A DNA stretch of 64,000 nt from Streptomyces geranii (GTDB lineage Bacteria > Actinomycetota > Actinomycetes > Streptomycetales > Streptomycetaceae): the NCBI RefSeq assembly GCF_002954775.1, contig NZ_PJME01000006.1, positions 327,564 through 391,563 on the forward strand, given 5' to 3'. Below, one piece after another: positions 1 to 8,879 of this stretch. The position numbers were made by a program, and so were the translations under genes. Numbering within the stretch: position 1 is the stretch's first letter; each line of letters starts with the position of its first letter. Under the pieces are notes generated by a model, which was not told the origin of the DNA, ran no database searches, and saw only the letters and a list, made by a program, of their open reading frames with translations.

Positions 1-943
1 TCATGCGGCGGCGGAACAGGGCGGTGTTCTCGGCGAGCCGGGTACGCAGGTCGTCCGCCGACTCCAGCAGGTCGAGCACCTTCAGGGAGGCGGCGGCGAT
101 CACCGGGGCGAGGGTGTTCGAGAACAGGTACGGGCGGGAGCGCTGGCGCAGCAGGGCGACGATCTCGGCGCGGGCGGCCACGTAGCCCCCGGAGGCGCCG
201 CCCAGCGCCTTGCCCAGCGTGCCGGTGATGATGTCGACGCGGTCCATGACGCCGTGCAGCTCGGGGGTGCCCCGGCCGCCGGGGCCGACGAAGCCGACGG
301 CGTGCGAGTCGTCGACCATGACCATCGCGTCGTAGCGGTCGGCGAGGTCGCAGATCTCGCGGAGGGGGGCCACGTAGCCGTCCATGGAGAACACGCCGTC
401 GGTCACGATCAGTCGGCGACGTGCGTCGGACGCGTCCTTCAACTGCGCTTCCAGGTCGGCGAGGTCGCGGTTGGCGTAGCGGAGGCGGCGGGCCTTGGAG
501 AGGCGGATGCCGTCGATGATGGAGGCGTGGTTGAGGGCGTCGGAGATCACCGCGTCCTCGGCGTCGAGGAGAGTCTCGAAGACGCCTCCGTTGGCGTCGA
601 AGCAGGAGGAGTAGAGGATCGTGTCCTCCTGGCCGAGGAAGGCCGAGAGGCGGGCCTCCAGCTCCTTGTGCACCTCCTGCGTACCGCAGATGAAGCGCAC
701 GGAGGCCATGCCGTAGCCCCAGCGGTCGAGTGCCTCGTGGGCGGCGGCCACGACCTCGGGGTGGTCGGCGAGGCCGAGGTAGTTGTTGGCGCAGAAGTTG
801 AGCACCTCGCCGGGGCGTCCGCCCGAGGTGACGGCGACGGTCGCGGACTGCGGGCTGCCGATGACGCGCTCGGGCTTGTGCAGACCGGCGGCGCGGATCT
901 CGTCGAGGGTGGCGCGCAGGTCGTCGCGCACGGAGTCGAACAT
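1..943 (-). CDS. kbl: Glycine C-acetyltransferase (2-amino-3-ketobutyrate CoA ligase), C-terminus cut by window edge
   Basis: Cytosolic PLP enzyme that cleaves 2-amino-3-oxobutyrate with CoA into glycine and acetyl-CoA, the second step of threonine catabolism. The visible 314 residues (family length about 397) show the alpha-oxoamine synthase fold type I pattern: CANNYLGL near residue 51, DDSHAVG at 211-217 and the PLP-lysine motif GTLGKALGG with Lys at about 245. The ATG is preceded by GGAGCTTTGAG, a good Shine-Dalgarno. It lies 50 nt downstream of tdh on the same strand, the usual tdh-kbl operon. The reading frame is open to base 1, so the 3' end lies outside the window; nothing suggests a broken gene. 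Confidence 0.96.
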   Translation of the reverse strand, partial: MFDSVRDDLRATLDEIRAAGLHKPERVIGSPQSATVAVTSGGRPGEVLNFCANNYLGLADHPEVVAAAHEALDRWGYGMASVRFICGTQEVHKELEARLSAFLGQEDTILYSSCFDANGGVFETLLDAEDAVISDALNHASIIDGIRLSKARRLRYANRDLADLEAQLKDASDARRRLIVTDGVFSMDGYVAPLREICDLADRYDAMVMVDDSHAVGFVGPGGRGTPELHGVMDRVDIITGTLGKALGGASGGYVAARAEIVALLRQRSRPYLFSNTLAPVIAAASLKVLDLLESADDLRTRLAENTALFRRRM

Positions 944-993
944 CTCAAAGCTCCTCAGAATGCAGGTGACTTACCCGGTCTCCAGCAGGTGGT

Positions 994-2022
994 TCACGCG
1001 GTCCAGTCCAGGATGACCTTGCCGCCCCGTCCGCTCGCCGCGTCCGCGAAGGCGGCCTCGTGGTCGGCGACGGCGTACCGGCCGGTGATGACCGGGGTGA
1101 GGTCCAGGCCGCCCTCCAGCAGGACCGACATCGCGTACCAGGTCTCGAACATCTCCCGGCCGTAGATGCCCTTGACGGTGATCATCGAGGTGACGATCCG
1201 GGCCCAGTCGACCGCGAACTCCTCGGCCGGCAGGCCCAGCATGGCTATGCGTCCGCCGTGCGTCATGTTGGCGATCATGTCGCGCATGGCCTCGGGGCGG
1301 CCGGACATCTCCAGGCCGATGTCGAAGCCCTCGCGGAGGCCGAGGGTGCGCTGGCCGTCGGCGATGGTCGCGCCGGAGACGTTCAGGGCCAGGCTCGCGC
1401 CGATCTTGCGGGCCAGTTCGAGCCGTTCCTCGCTGACGTCGGTCACGACGACGTTCCGGGCGCCCGCGTGCCGGGCCACCGCCGCCGCCATCAGCCCGAT
1501 CGGACCGGCCCCGGTGATCAGGACGTCCTCGCCGACCAGCGGGAACGACAGCGCGGTGTGCACGGCGTTGCCGAACGGGTCGAAGATCGCCGCCACGTCG
1601 AGGTCCACCGGCACCCGGTGCACCCACACATTGGCGGCGGGCAGCACGACGTACTCCGCGAAGGCACCGTCCCGGCCGACGCCGAGCCCGACCGTGGCCC
1701 GGCACAGATGACGGCGCCCGGCGAGACAGTTGCGGCACTTTCCGCACACCAGGTGCCCCTCGCCGCTGACCCGGTCGCCGGCACCGATGTCGGCGACATC
1801 GCGGCCGGTCCCGACGACCTCGCCGACGAACTCGTGCCCGAGCACCAGCGGCGTACGGATCGTCTGCCGCGCCCAGCCGTCCCAGGCCCGGATGTGCAGG
1901 TCGGTGCCGCAGATGCCGGTTCTGAGCACCTTGATCAGTACGTCCCCGGGGCCGACCGCCGGTTCCGGTACGTCCACGAGCCACAGCCCGGGCTCCGCCT
2001 TCTCCTTCACGAGCGCCTTCAA
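994..2022 (-). CDS. tdh: L-threonine 3-dehydrogenase
   Basis: Zinc-dependent medium-chain dehydrogenase that oxidises L-threonine with NAD+ to 2-amino-3-ketobutyrate, the substrate of the adjacent kbl. Visible signatures: GICGTD with catalytic Cys38, GHE with His63-Glu64, the four-cysteine structural zinc loop CGKCRNC...C, the Rossmann motif [10 protein letters not shown] and the family-specific [13 protein letters not shown] start it at a TTG (2022): the protein then reads MKALVKEK and is 342 aa, matching the E. coli enzyme start and length (341), and ACAGGAG lies 8 nt upstream. An in-frame GTG eight codons earlier (2046) is less well supported. Confidence 0.95.
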   Translation of the reverse strand: MKALVKEKAEPGLWLVDVPEPAVGPGDVLIKVLRTGICGTDLHIRAWDGWARQTIRTPLVLGHEFVGEVVGTGRDVADIGAGDRVSGEGHLVCGKCRNCLAGRRHLCRATVGLGVGRDGAFAEYVVLPAANVWVHRVPVDLDVAAIFDPFGNAVHTALSFPLVGEDVLITGAGPIGLMAAAVARHAGARNVVVTDVSEERLELARKIGASLALNVSGATIADGQRTLGLREGFDIGLEMSGRPEAMRDMIANMTHGGRIAMLGLPAEEFAVDWARIVTSMITVKGIYGREMFETWYAMSVLLEGGLDLTPVITGRYAVADHEAAFADAASGRGGKVILDWTA

Positions 2023-2350
2023 CGCAACGGCTCCTGTGGGTAGCACCCCGGGGCAGGGCGCACCGAAGGTGCCCGTGGCGGGGAGAGGGGTGAGGCCGGG
2101 AACATGGGCCGCGAGAAGAAATCTGCCGTACGGACGACTCCCCGGTCCATCGAGGTTTTCTTAAGCGCCGCCGCAGCTTTCCTTCACGCCGGACGGCGGC
2201 CGGCATATCCGCGATGGCCGGATGAGCGACAACGGCGGCACTGGTGTTGATCCGACCGGTACCGGCAGCCGTATCCCTTCTGAGAAACCGCGCGAACTCA
2301 TATGCGAACGCGCGCACAGGCGAAGCCGACGAAGGAGCCAGGAACCCGAC
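2023..2350. promoter_or_regulatory. Divergent promoter region tdh / DUF2264 gene
   Basis: This 328-bp gap separates two divergent genes, so it should hold both promoters. I see no confident -35/-10 pair, tRNA or known riboswitch. The most regular element is a GC-rich imperfect repeat of GCCGG units around 2195-2225. Open frames across it are only GC-rich shadows. Confidence 0.4.
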
Positions 2351-4237
2351 ATGCCCGCACCGCACTTGGCGCTCCCGCCCAACGACCGGGTCCTGTCGCT
2401 GTTCACCGGCTGGACCCGGGCACACTGGGAGACGCTCGCCGACCGGCAGCTGGAGGCGCTGGCCCCCTACGCGACGCCGGGTCTCGCGCAGTACCGGCTG
2501 CCGGGCCGGGGTTCCTCGGCGGGCGTGGTGTCGGACGGGCTCGAAGGTTTCGCGCGGTCATTCCTGCTGGCCTCCTTCCGGATCGCGGGAGCGACGGGCG
2601 AGGTGGATTCCCGTCTCGTGGAACGCTACGCGCAGGGTCTGACAACGGGCACGGACCGTGACAGCGGCGAGGCCTGGCCCGAACTCACCGACCGTTCCCA
2701 GCCGATGAACGAGGCCGCCTCGATCGCCATCGGGCTGCACGAGACCCGCCCGTGGATCTGGGACCGGCTCGACGTGGACGTCCAGGAGCGGATCGTCGAC
2801 TGGCTGTGGGGTTTCGTGGGCCGCCGCACCCGCGACGACAGCGGGCGGCTGTGCCAGGTGGTCGCCGAGCAGTTCCTGGCCTCGGTGGGCGCTCCGCACC
2901 GCCAGGAGGACATCGACGGCGGCCTCGACCGGCTGGACGACTGGTACGTCGGCGGCGGCTGGTACAGCGACGGGGACGGCCGTACGTTCGACTACTACGT
3001 CGGCTGGGCGCTGCACCTGTACCCGCTCCTGTGGTCCCGGATGACGGGCGGCGAGGACGGCGGACGCGGCCGGGTCCTGCGGCGCAGGCTGGCCCAGTTC
3101 CTCGCCTCCTACCCGCACTTCTTCGGGGCGGACGGCGCCCCCGTCCACCAGGGGCGCTCCCTGACGTACCGTTTCGCCGCCACCGCTCCCGTCTGGCTGG
3201 GCGCCCTGGCCGAGTGCACTCCCCTCGCCCCGGGGCTGACCCGGCGGCTGGCCTCGGGCACGGTGGCGCACTTCGTGGAGCGCGGGGTGCCGGACGAGCG
3301 CGGGCTGCAGCCGCTGGGCTGGTACGGCACGTTCCTGCCGGCGACCCAGGCGGACGCGGGGCCCGGTTCGCCGTACTGGTCGAGCATGGCCTTCCTGGGC
3401 CTCCTGCTGCCCCCGGAGCACCTGGTGTGGACGGCGCACGAACGCCCGCTGCCCGTCGAGGAGTCCGACCAGTACACGGCGCTCCCGGGGCCGGGCTGGC
3501 TGCTGCACGGCACCCGGCACGACGGCCTCGTGCGGCTCGTCAACCACGGCAGCGACCGCAACCCGATGGAGGGACCCGCCGCCGACGATCCGCACTACGC
3601 CAAGTTCGGCTACTCGACCGCCACGGCGCCGGAGACGGGCGAGGTGGCCTGGCAGCGGAACGTGGACGGGCACCTGGCGCTGCTCGCGCCCGACGGTACC
3701 GCGTCCCGCCGCCGCAGAATCCTTCCGCTGCACTGCTCGGGGAAGGTCGCCGCCTCCCGCTACGAGGCCGAACTCCCCGGTGTGGAGGGGGAGTTCCAGG
3801 TCGAGTCGACGAGCGTGCTGCACGGTTCCTGGGAGATCCGTGTGCACCGCGTGCAGGCACCGGCCGAGGCGGCGGTCCGGGAGGGCGGTTACGCGGTGGC
3901 CGACACGGCTCTGCCCGAGTCGGAGCGGGGTGACGGCTGGGCCCTGACCCGCAACGGCTCCGGGCTGACCAGCGTGATCGTCGCGCTGCACGGCTGGGAC
4001 GAGGTCTCGGGCGTGGCCCGCGAGGTCGACGCGAACGCCTTCGGCCCGCACTCGGCGACGCCGTATCTCCGGCGCGCGGCCGAGTCCCCGGGCGCGAGCA
4101 GGCTGTTCGTGTCCCTGGTCGCGCTGACCCGGGACGCCGTACATCCGCAGGCCCTGCGCGAGGCGGTGTCGTGCGCGGTGACGGAGGAGGGCCGCGCCCT
4201 GATCATGTTCCCGGACGGCGAGACGGTCTCCGTATGA
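2351..4237 (+). CDS. DUF2264 domain protein (putative alpha/alpha-barrel carbohydrate-active enzyme)
   Basis: A 628-aa cytosolic-looking protein (no signal peptide) with DUF2264 features: LEGFARSFLLASFR near residue 63, AWPELTDRSQPMNEAASIA, a Trp/Tyr-rich DWYVGGGWYSDGDGRTFDYY block and a second beta-rich half. DUF2264 proteins are related to hydrolases acting on oligosaccharides and often sit near sugar-uptake genes. Their reaction is not established, so no substrate is assigned. The ATG at 2351 was chosen because the residues after it match a normal N-terminus; AAGGAGCCAGGAA lies upstream. The frame stays open to 2222, but the extension has no SD and is low-complexity. No sugar transporter is adjacent. 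Confidence 0.8.
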   Translation: MPAPHLALPPNDRVLSLFTGWTRAHWETLADRQLEALAPYATPGLAQYRLPGRGSSAGVVSDGLEGFARSFLLASFRIAGATGEVDSRLVERYAQGLTTGTDRDSGEAWPELTDRSQPMNEAASIAIGLHETRPWIWDRLDVDVQERIVDWLWGFVGRRTRDDSGRLCQVVAEQFLASVGAPHRQEDIDGGLDRLDDWYVGGGWYSDGDGRTFDYYVGWALHLYPLLWSRMTGGEDGGRGRVLRRRLAQFLASYPHFFGADGAPVHQGRSLTYRFAATAPVWLGALAECTPLAPGLTRRLASGTVAHFVERGVPDERGLQPLGWYGTFLPATQADAGPGSPYWSSMAFLGLLLPPEHLVWTAHERPLPVEESDQYTALPGPGWLLHGTRHDGLVRLVNHGSDRNPMEGPAADDPHYAKFGYSTATAPETGEVAWQRNVDGHLALLAPDGTASRRRRILPLHCSGKVAASRYEAELPGVEGEFQVESTSVLHGSWEIRVHRVQAPAEAAVREGGYAVADTALPESERGDGWALTRNGSGLTSVIVALHGWDEVSGVAREVDANAFGPHSATPYLRRAAESPGASRLFVSLVALTRDAVHPQALREAVSCAVTEEGRALIMFPDGETVSV

Positions 4238-4313
4238 CGCGGCAGTCCTGGTCGGTACGGTGCGCAGGCCCCACCCGGGACGACGACGTGGAAGTCCCGC
4301 TTCGGGAAAGGAC

Positions 4314-4874
4314 CTACCCGGGGGCGAGCTGCCCGGCCAGCTCCGCCGCCATCGCCTTGATGGTCTCCAGGCCCGCCCTTCCCCAGGGGCGCGGTTCGAG
4401 GTCGGCGGCGCACACCGTGCCCAGCGCCATGCCCGAGGCGTCCATGAGCGGTGCGCCCAGATACGAGCGGATGCCGAACTCGTCGACGACCGGGTTGCCC
4501 GCGAAGCGCGGATAGTCGCGGACGTCCTCCAGGACGAGCGCCTTGCGCCGGACCACGACATGCGGGCAGAACCCGTGGTCGCGCGGCAGCCGGCGGCCCA
4601 CGCGCGGCTTGACGTCGTCGGGGTCGGCGCCACCCGTACCGGTGTCGGCCGGGACATGCAGCCCGGCGAAGAACTGCCGCTCCTCGCCGATGAAGTTGAC
4701 CATCGCGTAGGGCGCCCCGACCAGCTCCGCGAGACGGTCCGCGAAGGCGTCCAGGGCGGGCTCGGGCCGGTCCCCGAGGCCGAGCCCGCGCAGTCGGCGC
4801 ACGCGCGCGGGTGCGTCCTTGTCGTCGGGGGTCAGCAGCAGACGACCGGCCGGGCGTGGCGGGTCGTAGCTCAT
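4314..4874 (-). CDS. GAF-domain protein at the end of the conservon operon
   Basis: A 186-aa soluble protein whose core is a GAF domain: YAMVNFIGEERQFFAG (about residues 55-70), DHGFCPHVVVRRKALVLEDV, SYLGAPLMDASGMALGTVC. It keeps the HGFC motif seen in small actinobacterial GAF proteins, a possible redox or cofactor-sensing site. Its ATG overlaps the cvnD stop (ATGA), so it is translationally coupled to the conservon and probably acts as its sensor or output. In other conservons this position may hold a cytochrome P450 instead. Ligand unknown. The upstream extension of the frame is a shadow of cvnD. Confidence 0.85.
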   Translation of the reverse strand: MSYDPPRPAGRLLLTPDDKDAPARVRRLRGLGLGDRPEPALDAFADRLAELVGAPYAMVNFIGEERQFFAGLHVPADTGTGGADPDDVKPRVGRRLPRDHGFCPHVVVRRKALVLEDVRDYPRFAGNPVVDEFGIRSYLGAPLMDASGMALGTVCAADLEPRPWGRAGLETIKAMAAELAGQLAPG

Positions 4875-5479
4875 GGGCGGGCTCCCTCGCTGTGGGCGCT
4901 CGGCGCGGGCGCGGGCGCGTGGGCGAGCAGATGCCGTACGAGGACGAGCAGGGTCTGCACGCCCGAGCTGGAGATCCGGGCGTCGCAGCGCACGATCGGG
5001 ATGTCGGGGTCGAGATCGATGGCGGCGCGCACCTCCTCGGGGTCGTAGCGGTACGAGCCGTCGAACTCGTTGATCGCCACGATGAAGCCGAGGCCGCGCT
5101 GTTCGAAGAAGTCGACGGCCGCGAAGCAGTCCTCCAGGCGCCGGGTGTCGGCGAGGATCACCGCGCCGAGCGCACCTTCGGACAGCTCGTCCCACATGAA
5201 CCAGAACCTCTCCTGTCCGGGCGTACCGAACAGGTAGAGGACGTGTTCCGGGTCCAGGGTGATGCGGCCGAAGTCCATCGCCACGGTGGTCTCGACCTTG
5301 TTCTCGATGCCTTCGAGACTGTCGGTCGAGGCGCTCACCGTGGTGAGCAGTTCCTCCGTGCTGAGCGGCGCGATCTCGCTCACCGCGCCGACGAGGGTCG
5401 TCTTGCCGACTCCGAACCCTCCCGCCACCAGGATCTTCAACGCGGTGGGGAAGGGATCAGAGCTGTCGTCGTAGTCCAT
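4871..5479 (-). CDS. cvnD: Conservon GTPase CvnD (G-protein-like ATP/GTP-binding protein)
   Basis: Small Ras-like GTPase of 202 aa, the switch component of the membrane-associated Cvn complex. Motifs: P-loop GGFGVGKTT at 20-28, G3-type LFGTPGQERF at 83-92, and INEFDG replacing the canonical NKxD, as is usual in the CvnD family. It overlaps cvnC by 23 bp upstream and the GAF gene by 4 bp downstream. The family is known to cycle nucleotide in complex with CvnA, B and C; the signal here is unknown. Confidence 0.93.
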   Translation of the reverse strand: MDYDDSSDPFPTALKILVAGGFGVGKTTLVGAVSEIAPLSTEELLTTVSASTDSLEGIENKVETTVAMDFGRITLDPEHVLYLFGTPGQERFWFMWDELSEGALGAVILADTRRLEDCFAAVDFFEQRGLGFIVAINEFDGSYRYDPEEVRAAIDLDPDIPIVRCDARISSSGVQTLLVLVRHLLAHAPAPAPSAHSEGARP

Positions 5480-5834
5480 CGAGCACTGCCTCCAGAAGAG
5501 ACCGGTCAGTGGGGTTGTGGTAGAACTCGGGCGGTTTGGTCGTGAGGGCCCCGCAGTCGACGAGGTCGGACAGCAGCACCTTGGTGACCGCCGCCGGCAG
5601 CTTCAGCTGGGCGGCCACCTCGGCGACCGAGACGGGCACCCGGCACAGGTCGATCGCCTGGGCGTGTTCGGGGCCGAGGTAGCCGAGCGGGGTGTTGCCG
5701 GTGGCCATCACCTGGGACATGAGGTCGAGGGCGGTGGTCGGCCGGGTCCGGCCGTTGCTGACGGTGTAGGGGCGCACGAGCCGTCCGGCCGCGTCGTCGA
5801 GCCAGGGCCCGTCGCCGGCCGCCGTCACGCTCAA
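5457..5834 (-). CDS. cvnC: DUF742 protein CvnC
   Basis: A 125-aa DUF742 protein: an RLVRPYTVSNGRT beta element near residues 18-30, then a winged-helix-like segment (VSVAEVAAQLKLPAAVTKVLLSDLV region) with LGYLGPEHAQAIDLC in between. CvnC is thought to link the roadblock protein and the GTPase. The start is probably the TTG at 5834, which overlaps the cvnB stop (TTGA). A GTG two codons later (5828) is an alternative. The tail overlaps cvnD, consistent with co-translation. Confidence 0.9.
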   Translation of the reverse strand: MSVTAAGDGPWLDDAAGRLVRPYTVSNGRTRPTTALDLMSQVMATGNTPLGYLGPEHAQAIDLCRVPVSVAEVAAQLKLPAAVTKVLLSDLVDCGALTTKPPEFYHNPTDRSLLEAVLDGLRRQL

Positions 5835-6262
5835 GGCCTCATCGCCGAGGGTTCGGCGGACTGCCGGGGCGCGGTCATCAGATACGGGCGGACGCTCTTG
5901 ACCAGCATCGCCATCTCGTAGCCGAGGACCGCGGCATCGGCCTCGCGGCCGGCCAGGACGGCGAGACAGGTGCCGGAGCCCGCGGTGGTGACGAACAGCA
6001 GGGTCGAGTCGAGTTCGACGACGACCTGCCGTACCTCACCGCCGTCGCCGAAGCGGACGCCCGCGCTGCGTCCGAGGGAGTAGAGACCGGAGGCCAGGGC
6101 GGCCATGTGGTCGGCGCTGTCCGGGTCGAGTCCGTGCACGGACTTCACGAGTCCGTCGCAGGACAGGAGTACCGCGCTGGTGGTGTGCGGTACGCGCTGG
6201 ACGAGGCCGCTCATCAGCCAGTCGAGATCGGATACATGGCCGGTGGGCACGTCGCTCGCCAT
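5831..6262 (-). CDS. cvnB: Roadblock/LC7-domain protein CvnB
   Basis: A 143-aa roadblock/LC7 protein, normally a dimeric platform for the CvnD GTPase. Characteristic segments: LDWLMSGLVQRVPHTTSAVLLSCDGL near the N-terminus, HMAALASGLYSLGRSAG in the middle, and FVTTAGSGTCLAVLAG towards the end. The ATG at 6262 has AAGGAG about 11 nt upstream. A 92-nt gap separates it from cvnA. Confidence 0.93.
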   Translation of the reverse strand: MASDVPTGHVSDLDWLMSGLVQRVPHTTSAVLLSCDGLVKSVHGLDPDSADHMAALASGLYSLGRSAGVRFGDGGEVRQVVVELDSTLLFVTTAGSGTCLAVLAGREADAAVLGYEMAMLVKSVRPYLMTAPRQSAEPSAMRP

Positions 6263-6354
6263 GGTGGATCGACTCCTTGGGGTACGAAGGTCTGCGGGAG
6301 CGGTGGGGGTGGGTGCTGGGTTGGCCCGGTGGGGGCTGGAACAGTGGGGGGTGG

Positions 6355-8535
6355 TCATCCGGCCGGTGCGCTCCCGTCGTGCCGGGCGGTGAGGTCCAGG
6401 TCGTGTCCGGGCGCGCGCAGCCGGTGCGCCTCGGCTATCCGGGACGTGTCCATGGCGGGTGCGTCGCCGGTGGGCGGCGCGGGGATGTCCGGTCCGGCGG
6501 GCCGCGCGGAGACCCGCTCCATGGACAGCGGCTCCAGGGGTACGACATCTGGTGCAGCGGTGTGCGAGGGCTCCGCGTAGGTGGCCTCCGGGAACGTGGT
6601 CCCCGGGTACGCCGGTTCGGTGTAAGAGGGCTCCGCGTACGTGGGTTCCGTGTACGAGGGTTCCGTGTACGTCGGTTCCGCGGGCGCCGGTGGCCTGATG
6701 GGCGTCGCCGGGCGGGCCTGGTCCCCGTACTGCGCCGCGTACTCGCGCTCCATCGCCGCGATGGCCGGGTCGGTGTAGCCCGGCTCCAGCTGGCGGGCCT
6801 CGGCGAGTCCGATGCCGCGCTGGAAGGCGGCCATGAGGCCGGGGTCGTGTCCGACGGGTTCGCTCTCCGGACGGGGGGCCGCCGGGCCGCCGCGGAGCTG
6901 GGGCACGATGTGTTCCTGGGCGCGGCGGCGCGGCAGTTGGGGCTTGCCCATGGTGCCGCGCACGGTGCCGGTGCGGGGGCCGGTCGACGCGGCCACGTTC
7001 TCCGCGACGGTCCGCCGGTCGCCGGGGCGGATGCCGGGCATGGCCTCCGCGGGGTTGGGCCGCTCACGGTGACTCCCGCGTACGGGGAGCGGTGCGGGAC
7101 CCTGGCCATGGGGCGCCGGTGCGGCGGGCCGGGCCGCCTCCGGGCGCCGGTGCGTCGAACCGCCGTCCGGTGCTGCGGGCGCCGACGGCCGGCCCTCGTG
7201 GCCCGCGGCCGAGGGCCGCTGCCGGGGCGGCTCGGCCACGCGCCGCATGCCGCCGGTGTCCTGGACGGGGGGCTGGGCCGGTTCCTGGGGCCGGGGCTGC
7301 GGGAGGGCCGCTGTCCCGCCCGGTGCCGTGTCCGTGCCCAGCAGCCCCTGCGGGACGACGAGTACGGCCTGTACGCCGCCGTAGATGTTGCTCTGGAGCC
7401 GGACGTGGATGCCGTGACGGCGGGCGAGCTGGGAGACCACGAAGAGTCCGATGCGGCCGTCCTGGAGGAGGCTGGCGACGTTGACCTGGTCGGGGTCGGT
7501 GAGCAGCGTGTTCATCTTGTGCTGCTCGCCCACGGGCATGCCGAGGCCGCGGTCCTCGACCTCGATGGCCAGCCCCGAGGTGACGAGGTTGGCGCGCAGC
7601 AGTACCTGGGTGTGCGGGGCGGAGAACACGGTGGCGTTCTCGACGAGTTCGGCGAGCAGGTGGATGACGTCGGCGACGGCGTGCCCGCGCAGGGTGCCGT
7701 CGATCGGGGGCACGAGCTTGACCCGCGAGTACTGCTCGACCTCGGCGATGGCCGAGCGGAGCACCTCCGTCATGGAGACCGGGTTGCTCCACTGGCGGCG
7801 GGAGACGGCGCCGCCGAGCACGGCGAGGTTCTCGGCGTGGCGCCGGATGCGGGTGGCGAGGTGGTCGACGTGGAAGAGGCCCTTGAGGAGGTCCGGGTCC
7901 TCGATCTCGTGTTCCAGCTCGTCGAGGATGGAGATCTCGCGGTGCACGAGCGACTGGAGGCGCCGGGCGAGGTTGACGAAGACCTCGACCTTCTGTTCGC
8001 TGCCCGCCTGGCTGGAGAGCTGCGAGGCCTGGACGACGGCGGTCAGGGCGCCGTCGTGGGCCCGGGCGAGGTCGGCGCCGAGGAGTTCGAAGTCGTCGGC
8101 GTCGTCCGCGGGCACCCCGCGCGTCCGGCGGGCCGGCGGTGCGTCGCCGCGCCGCAGCGTCTCGACGAGGGCGCGCAGGTCGGCCTCGCCCCGGGCGCTG
8201 GTGCGGCGCAGGGCGCCGAGGCGTTCGTGCACGGATCTCGCGGTGCGGTCGGCGGCCACCAGGGCGATCACTACGCCCCCGGCGGCGACGACGGCAGCCC
8301 CGGCGAGGACGGCGAACAGGGTGAGGGTGGGCCGGACCCCGCCGGAGCGGACGAGGAAGAGGAGGGCGGCGCAGGCGCTGAGGGCGACGGCGAGCGGCGG
8401 CAGCACGGCGAGCCGCATGAGCTGCGGCCGTATATGGGTCTCGGGCAGCGAGGGGACGGTACGCGCGACCGGCCGACCGTGCCGTCCGCCCTCACGGCGG
8501 TCTGCGCGCGGGGCCGGTGCTCGGAGGTGAGACAT
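6355..8535 (-). CDS. cvnA: Conservon sensor histidine-kinase-like protein CvnA
   Basis: A 726-aa membrane-bound sensor, the input component of the conservon. Two transmembrane helices (about 41-62 and 71-94) precede a linker with a possible phospho-acceptor LVHREISILDELE (His198). A HATPase_c domain follows, with N-box LVENATVF (298-305) and G-box DRGLGMP (328-334). After residue 400 the protein is a long Pro/Arg-rich tail ending in pentapeptide repeats (EPTYT, EPSYT, EPTYA, EPSYT, EPAYP) around 630-670. The two close helices leave almost no extracellular domain, so the stimulus may be sensed in or at the membrane. ATG at 8535 has GAGGACGAAG just upstream. Confidence 0.9.
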   Translation of the reverse strand: MSHLRAPAPRADRREGGRHGRPVARTVPSLPETHIRPQLMRLAVLPPLAVALSACAALLFLVRSGGVRPTLTLFAVLAGAAVVAAGGVVIALVAADRTARSVHERLGALRRTSARGEADLRALVETLRRGDAPPARRTRGVPADDADDFELLGADLARAHDGALTAVVQASQLSSQAGSEQKVEVFVNLARRLQSLVHREISILDELEHEIEDPDLLKGLFHVDHLATRIRRHAENLAVLGGAVSRRQWSNPVSMTEVLRSAIAEVEQYSRVKLVPPIDGTLRGHAVADVIHLLAELVENATVFSAPHTQVLLRANLVTSGLAIEVEDRGLGMPVGEQHKMNTLLTDPDQVNVASLLQDGRIGLFVVSQLARRHGIHVRLQSNIYGGVQAVLVVPQGLLGTDTAPGGTAALPQPRPQEPAQPPVQDTGGMRRVAEPPRQRPSAAGHEGRPSAPAAPDGGSTHRRPEAARPAAPAPHGQGPAPLPVRGSHRERPNPAEAMPGIRPGDRRTVAENVAASTGPRTGTVRGTMGKPQLPRRRAQEHIVPQLRGGPAAPRPESEPVGHDPGLMAAFQRGIGLAEARQLEPGYTDPAIAAMEREYAAQYGDQARPATPIRPPAPAEPTYTEPSYTEPTYAEPSYTEPAYPGTTFPEATYAEPSHTAAPDVVPLEPLSMERVSARPAGPDIPAPPTGDAPAMDTSRIAEAHRLRAPGHDLDLTARHDGSAPAG
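6560..6680 (-). repeat. Pentapeptide-coding repeats in the CvnA tail
   Basis: About five consecutive 15-bp units encode E-P-(T/S/A)-Y-(T/A/P), followed by degenerate copies (GTTFP, EATYA, EPSHT). The regular Tyr and Pro spacing suggests an extended, disordered ligand-binding or phosphorylated tail. DNA period is seen directly; function is inference. Confidence 0.8.
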
Positions 8536-8879
8536 CTTCGTCCTCGTACTGGTGCGTCGGGACCTGGGGATCGCGCGTCGAGAGCCGAAGAACCAAAGAA
8601 ACCAGCCCTGTGTCGCCCGACGGCCACTCACAGTAGTCGGCAACGCAATATGTGCGGTGGGCAGTTGACAAACTCCCCCACGAAGAGTCCCGCTCTGGTA
8701 TGAGGCCTCGCACGGCAGACCGATAAGCACCTCGGACACACGTTCCCCTGCCCCGGTGAATCGATCAGGGCTGGTCAGAACCGGTCACGAACAGACGACG
8801 AGGGCCGGGGAGTCAGTTGCTCCCCGGCCCTCGCCGTCCGTACTACTGTCCGACTGTCGTCCGTTCTCGCCCCTCGCGG
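8536..8879. promoter_or_regulatory. Intergenic region upstream of the conservon
   Basis: The gap holds the presumed cvnA operon promoter and, at its right end, the terminator of the metallo-beta-lactamase-fold gene. On the minus strand TTGTCA and TACTGT elements occur around 8630-8670, but with spacing that does not allow a confident promoter call. No protein-coding signal was seen. Confidence 0.4.
8799..8833 (-). terminator. Hairpin terminator after the metallo-beta-lactamase-fold gene
   Basis: Perfect 13-bp inverted repeat CGAGGGCCGGGGA / TCCCCGGCCCTCG with a 9-nt loop, 46 nt beyond the stop codon at 8880. There is no strong U-tract, which is usual in Streptomyces. Confidence 0.8.

Noticed and set aside
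254..1165. Long plus-strand open frame over kbl and tdh (about 300 aa)
   Set aside because: Antisense shadow of two well-recognised genes; composition reflects GC3 bias and no domain is visible.
2222..2350. N-terminal extension of the DUF2264 gene
   Set aside because: Low-complexity residues, no SD before the upstream start, and the domain begins after the ATG at 2351.
6277..8703. Plus-strand 808-aa open frame antisense to cvnA
   Set aside because: Highly Gly/Val/Arg-rich with no domain, and the opposite strand encodes a clear HATPase protein.
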